Positions 45,320 to 46,575 of a DNA stretch of 46,575 bases are shown piece after piece. Origin of the DNA: Terriglobia bacterium (GTDB lineage Bacteria; Acidobacteriota; Terriglobia; Terriglobales; Acidobacteriaceae); NCBI GenBank assembly GCA_020072845.1, contig JAIQGF010000023.1:1-46575 (forward strand), in the 5' to 3' direction. The first letter of the stretch is position 1; each line of letters starts with the position of its first letter. Under the pieces are notes generated by a model. The model worked only from the letters and a program-made list of their open reading frames with translations, had not been told where the DNA came from and ran no database searches. The position numbers and the translations under genes were made by a program.

Positions 45320-45600
45320 TTGGATTCTGCCTGGATGCCCTCCGCCGGAGCATTGCCGTCACCTCGCAGAAGTGAAGGCGACGGACCATCCGTCATGGGC
45401 GCCTGCGGGGTCCCCAACAAGCGCCGCTTTTGCGCTTGATGGGGTGCCCAAGCGTCCCCTTCACCCCTGGCCTGAAGCGAGGCTTCAGTCCCATTATTCA
45501 TGGTCGTCCTACCCCTACGGAGGGGCAGTGATAGGGGTCACCATCAGGGGTGATAGAACTCACTTCCGCGCGCCCCCGCCGGGTCTACTCTGGGCATGTA
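45320..45600. repeat. nifJ upstream region with hairpins and AGGGGY repeats
   Basis: No gene is convincing between 45245 and 45686. The region includes CAAGCG/CGCTTG (about 45418-45438) within GGGGTCCCC-like palindromic sequence, CCCCTACGGAGGGG (about 45511-45525), and AGGGGY at 45521, 45533 and 45546. The 45340-45500 part looks like a dispersed extragenic repeat; the AGGGGY set is a possible regulatory array for nifJ. Confidence 0.45.
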
Positions 45601-45686
45601 ATCGTGGTTGTGTGGCGCACGTGCCCTCGCGTGTGCCCTGCGGTTGAGCTTCGATAGGACTGGCGGCTTTTGCCGCTGAGGTACCT

Positions 45687-46553
45687 GTGCTCGCATCTGG
45701 CAACTCGGGTCTCGCAACTCTCCCCGCCATCGATGTTCTTTTTCACCCTAGCGCACGCCCCGCCGCCGGCCCCTGCCCGCTGCTTCCGCCCACCGACGCC
45801 GCCATGGACGCCGCCGGAATCGCCCGCGTGCTGGTTTCGCAATGCAAGCGGTGGTCCTGCGAGCGCCAGTGGATGTGCGTGGACACTCGCCTGGATGATG
45901 TCCTGCGCTACACCGCGTCCTCGCCGCGCTTCATCGGCCTTGCCGGCTACAATCCTTTCGACATCGCCGAAAGCTTCCGCGAAATCGAGTTCGCCGTCAC
46001 CACCCATGCGTTCCGCGGCGCCTACCTGCATGCCGACAGCTTCCGCCTGCCGCTCACCGACGCACGCCTGTACCCGCTGTTCGCCAAGGCCGCCGAACTT
46101 GGCGTACCCGTACTGCTTCAATCTTCCCCGGTTCCCAGCGGCGATCTCGACCGCGTGACCGCCGATTTTCCGGATCTTTCCCTCGTCCTGGCGCAGGCCC
46201 GCCCGCAGTTGGCGGACCTCACCGCCATCGCCGCCGCCTGCGAAAACGTCTACTTCGCCCTCGACCCCGGCGCCCTGGTCCACCTCATCCACCAATGGAC
46301 CGCGCTCGCCGTCGCCCACGACGAATCCAGTTCAAGATTTCTGTCGGAAGTTTTTCAACAGCGATGTATGTGGGGCAGCGCCTCGCTGGATTGGTGTGAC
46401 GCCCTGCGCTCCGTCAATTCCTTGCCCTTGCTGCCCGAAACCCGCGCCTGTTTCCTCCGCCGCAATGCCGAGCGCGTCTTCGCACTCGATCAGCCCGCCG
46501 CGTCGCGCACCCCGCGTTCCGCCCTCACCGAAGTCCTCGCCGCCGAACGCTGA
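45687..46553 (+). CDS. amidohydrolase-fold (TIM barrel) protein, metal site incomplete
   Basis: A 288-residue protein of the amidohydrolase_2 type: IDVLFHP strand 1, GLAGYNPFDIAESF, GAYLHADSF, LGVPVLLQSS, FPDLSLVLAQARP and WGSASLDW near the end. The usual HxH after strand 1 is reduced to a single His (DVLFHP), and the usual GSD acid region reads GSA. It may be a non-metal or one-metal enzyme such as a decarboxylase-like or lactonase-like member. The start is GTG 45687, because strand 1 needs it, and the first ten codons overlap a period-7 array (45690-45717). Confidence 0.72.
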   Translation: MLASGNSGLATLPAIDVLFHPSARPAAGPCPLLPPTDAAMDAAGIARVLVSQCKRWSCERQWMCVDTRLDDVLRYTASSPRFIGLAGYNPFDIAESFREIEFAVTTHAFRGAYLHADSFRLPLTDARLYPLFAKAAELGVPVLLQSSPVPSGDLDRVTADFPDLSLVLAQARPQLADLTAIAAACENVYFALDPGALVHLIHQWTALAVAHDESSSRFLSEVFQQRCMWGSASLDWCDALRSVNSLPLLPETRACFLRRNAERVFALDQPAASRTPRSALTEVLAAER

Positions 46554-46575
46554 CTCCTGACTACTGACTACTGAC
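46549..46575. repeat. period-7 array at the last gene's stop codon
   Basis: CTGACTC, CTGACTA and CTGACTA units begin inside the TGA stop codon (46551-46553) and run to the window edge, where the array is cut. Confidence 0.7.

Noticed and set aside
44923-45501. 192-residue minus-strand frame starting upstream of nifJ
   Set aside because: Its upstream half is dispersed-repeat sequence and its downstream half is a shifted frame of nifJ; no ribosome site.

Overview
The window reads as a high-GC chromosome segment from a free-living, Gram-negative-type bacterium, most likely an acidobacterium (Acidobacteriota, Terriglobia/Koribacter-like). This rests on gene content and style: paired imidazolonepropionase-like amidohydrolases, MacB-type permeases, a hopanoid-type glycosyltransferase, long PAS kinases, and intergenic gaps full of short degenerate repeats. 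It is an inference; no rRNA or tRNA gene is present to settle it.

Layout. 1-21.7 kb is mostly core metabolism: dacB, folP, dtd, two tandem amidohydrolases, a polysaccharide deacetylase, a DinB-fold protein, the classical yceD-rpmF-plsX-fabD lipid/ribosome operon (minus strand), a type IV pilin-like protein, a YtxH-like protein, an aldo/keto reductase, alr, an alpha/beta hydrolase, a crotonase, then rpiB, a small exported protein, a GNAT enzyme, glyA and a GT4 glycosyltransferase. 21.9-24.5 kb holds a radical SAM enzyme, a Crp/Fnr regulator with a CRP-like palindrome in front of it, and a YciI protein. 24.6-28.95 kb is an accessory-looking island: a five-gene minus-strand operon (alcohol dehydrogenase, AraC regulator, aldo/keto reductase, carboxymuconolactone decarboxylase-like, nitroreductase-like), with an AraC-style pair of direct repeats 21 bp apart upstream. 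It abuts rnpB, the RNase P RNA gene (about 28987-29388, minus). 29.4-35.1 kb has two MacB-like permeases without an ATPase, an HpnI-like glycosyltransferase, and a fluoride-riboswitch-like leader followed by a cation/proton antiporter and a universal stress protein. 35.2-41.4 kb is a three-gene phosphorelay (membrane multi-PAS kinase, Rcp1-like receiver, hybrid kinase). 41.6-45.2 kb is a full-length pyruvate:ferredoxin oxidoreductase, and the window closes with an amidohydrolase-fold protein.

The two strongest observations beyond the genes are these. (1) A crcB-type (fluoride) aptamer at about 33350-33415 sits in front of an antiporter plus UspA pair, suggesting a fluoride-response unit. (2) More than fifteen intergenic gaps carry degenerate arrays with a strict 7- or 8-bp period. 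The unit differs from gap to gap, yet the arrays repeatedly end at or inside a stop codon, and many gaps carry a reverse-complement partner array at the other side. The arrays are absent from the accessory island.
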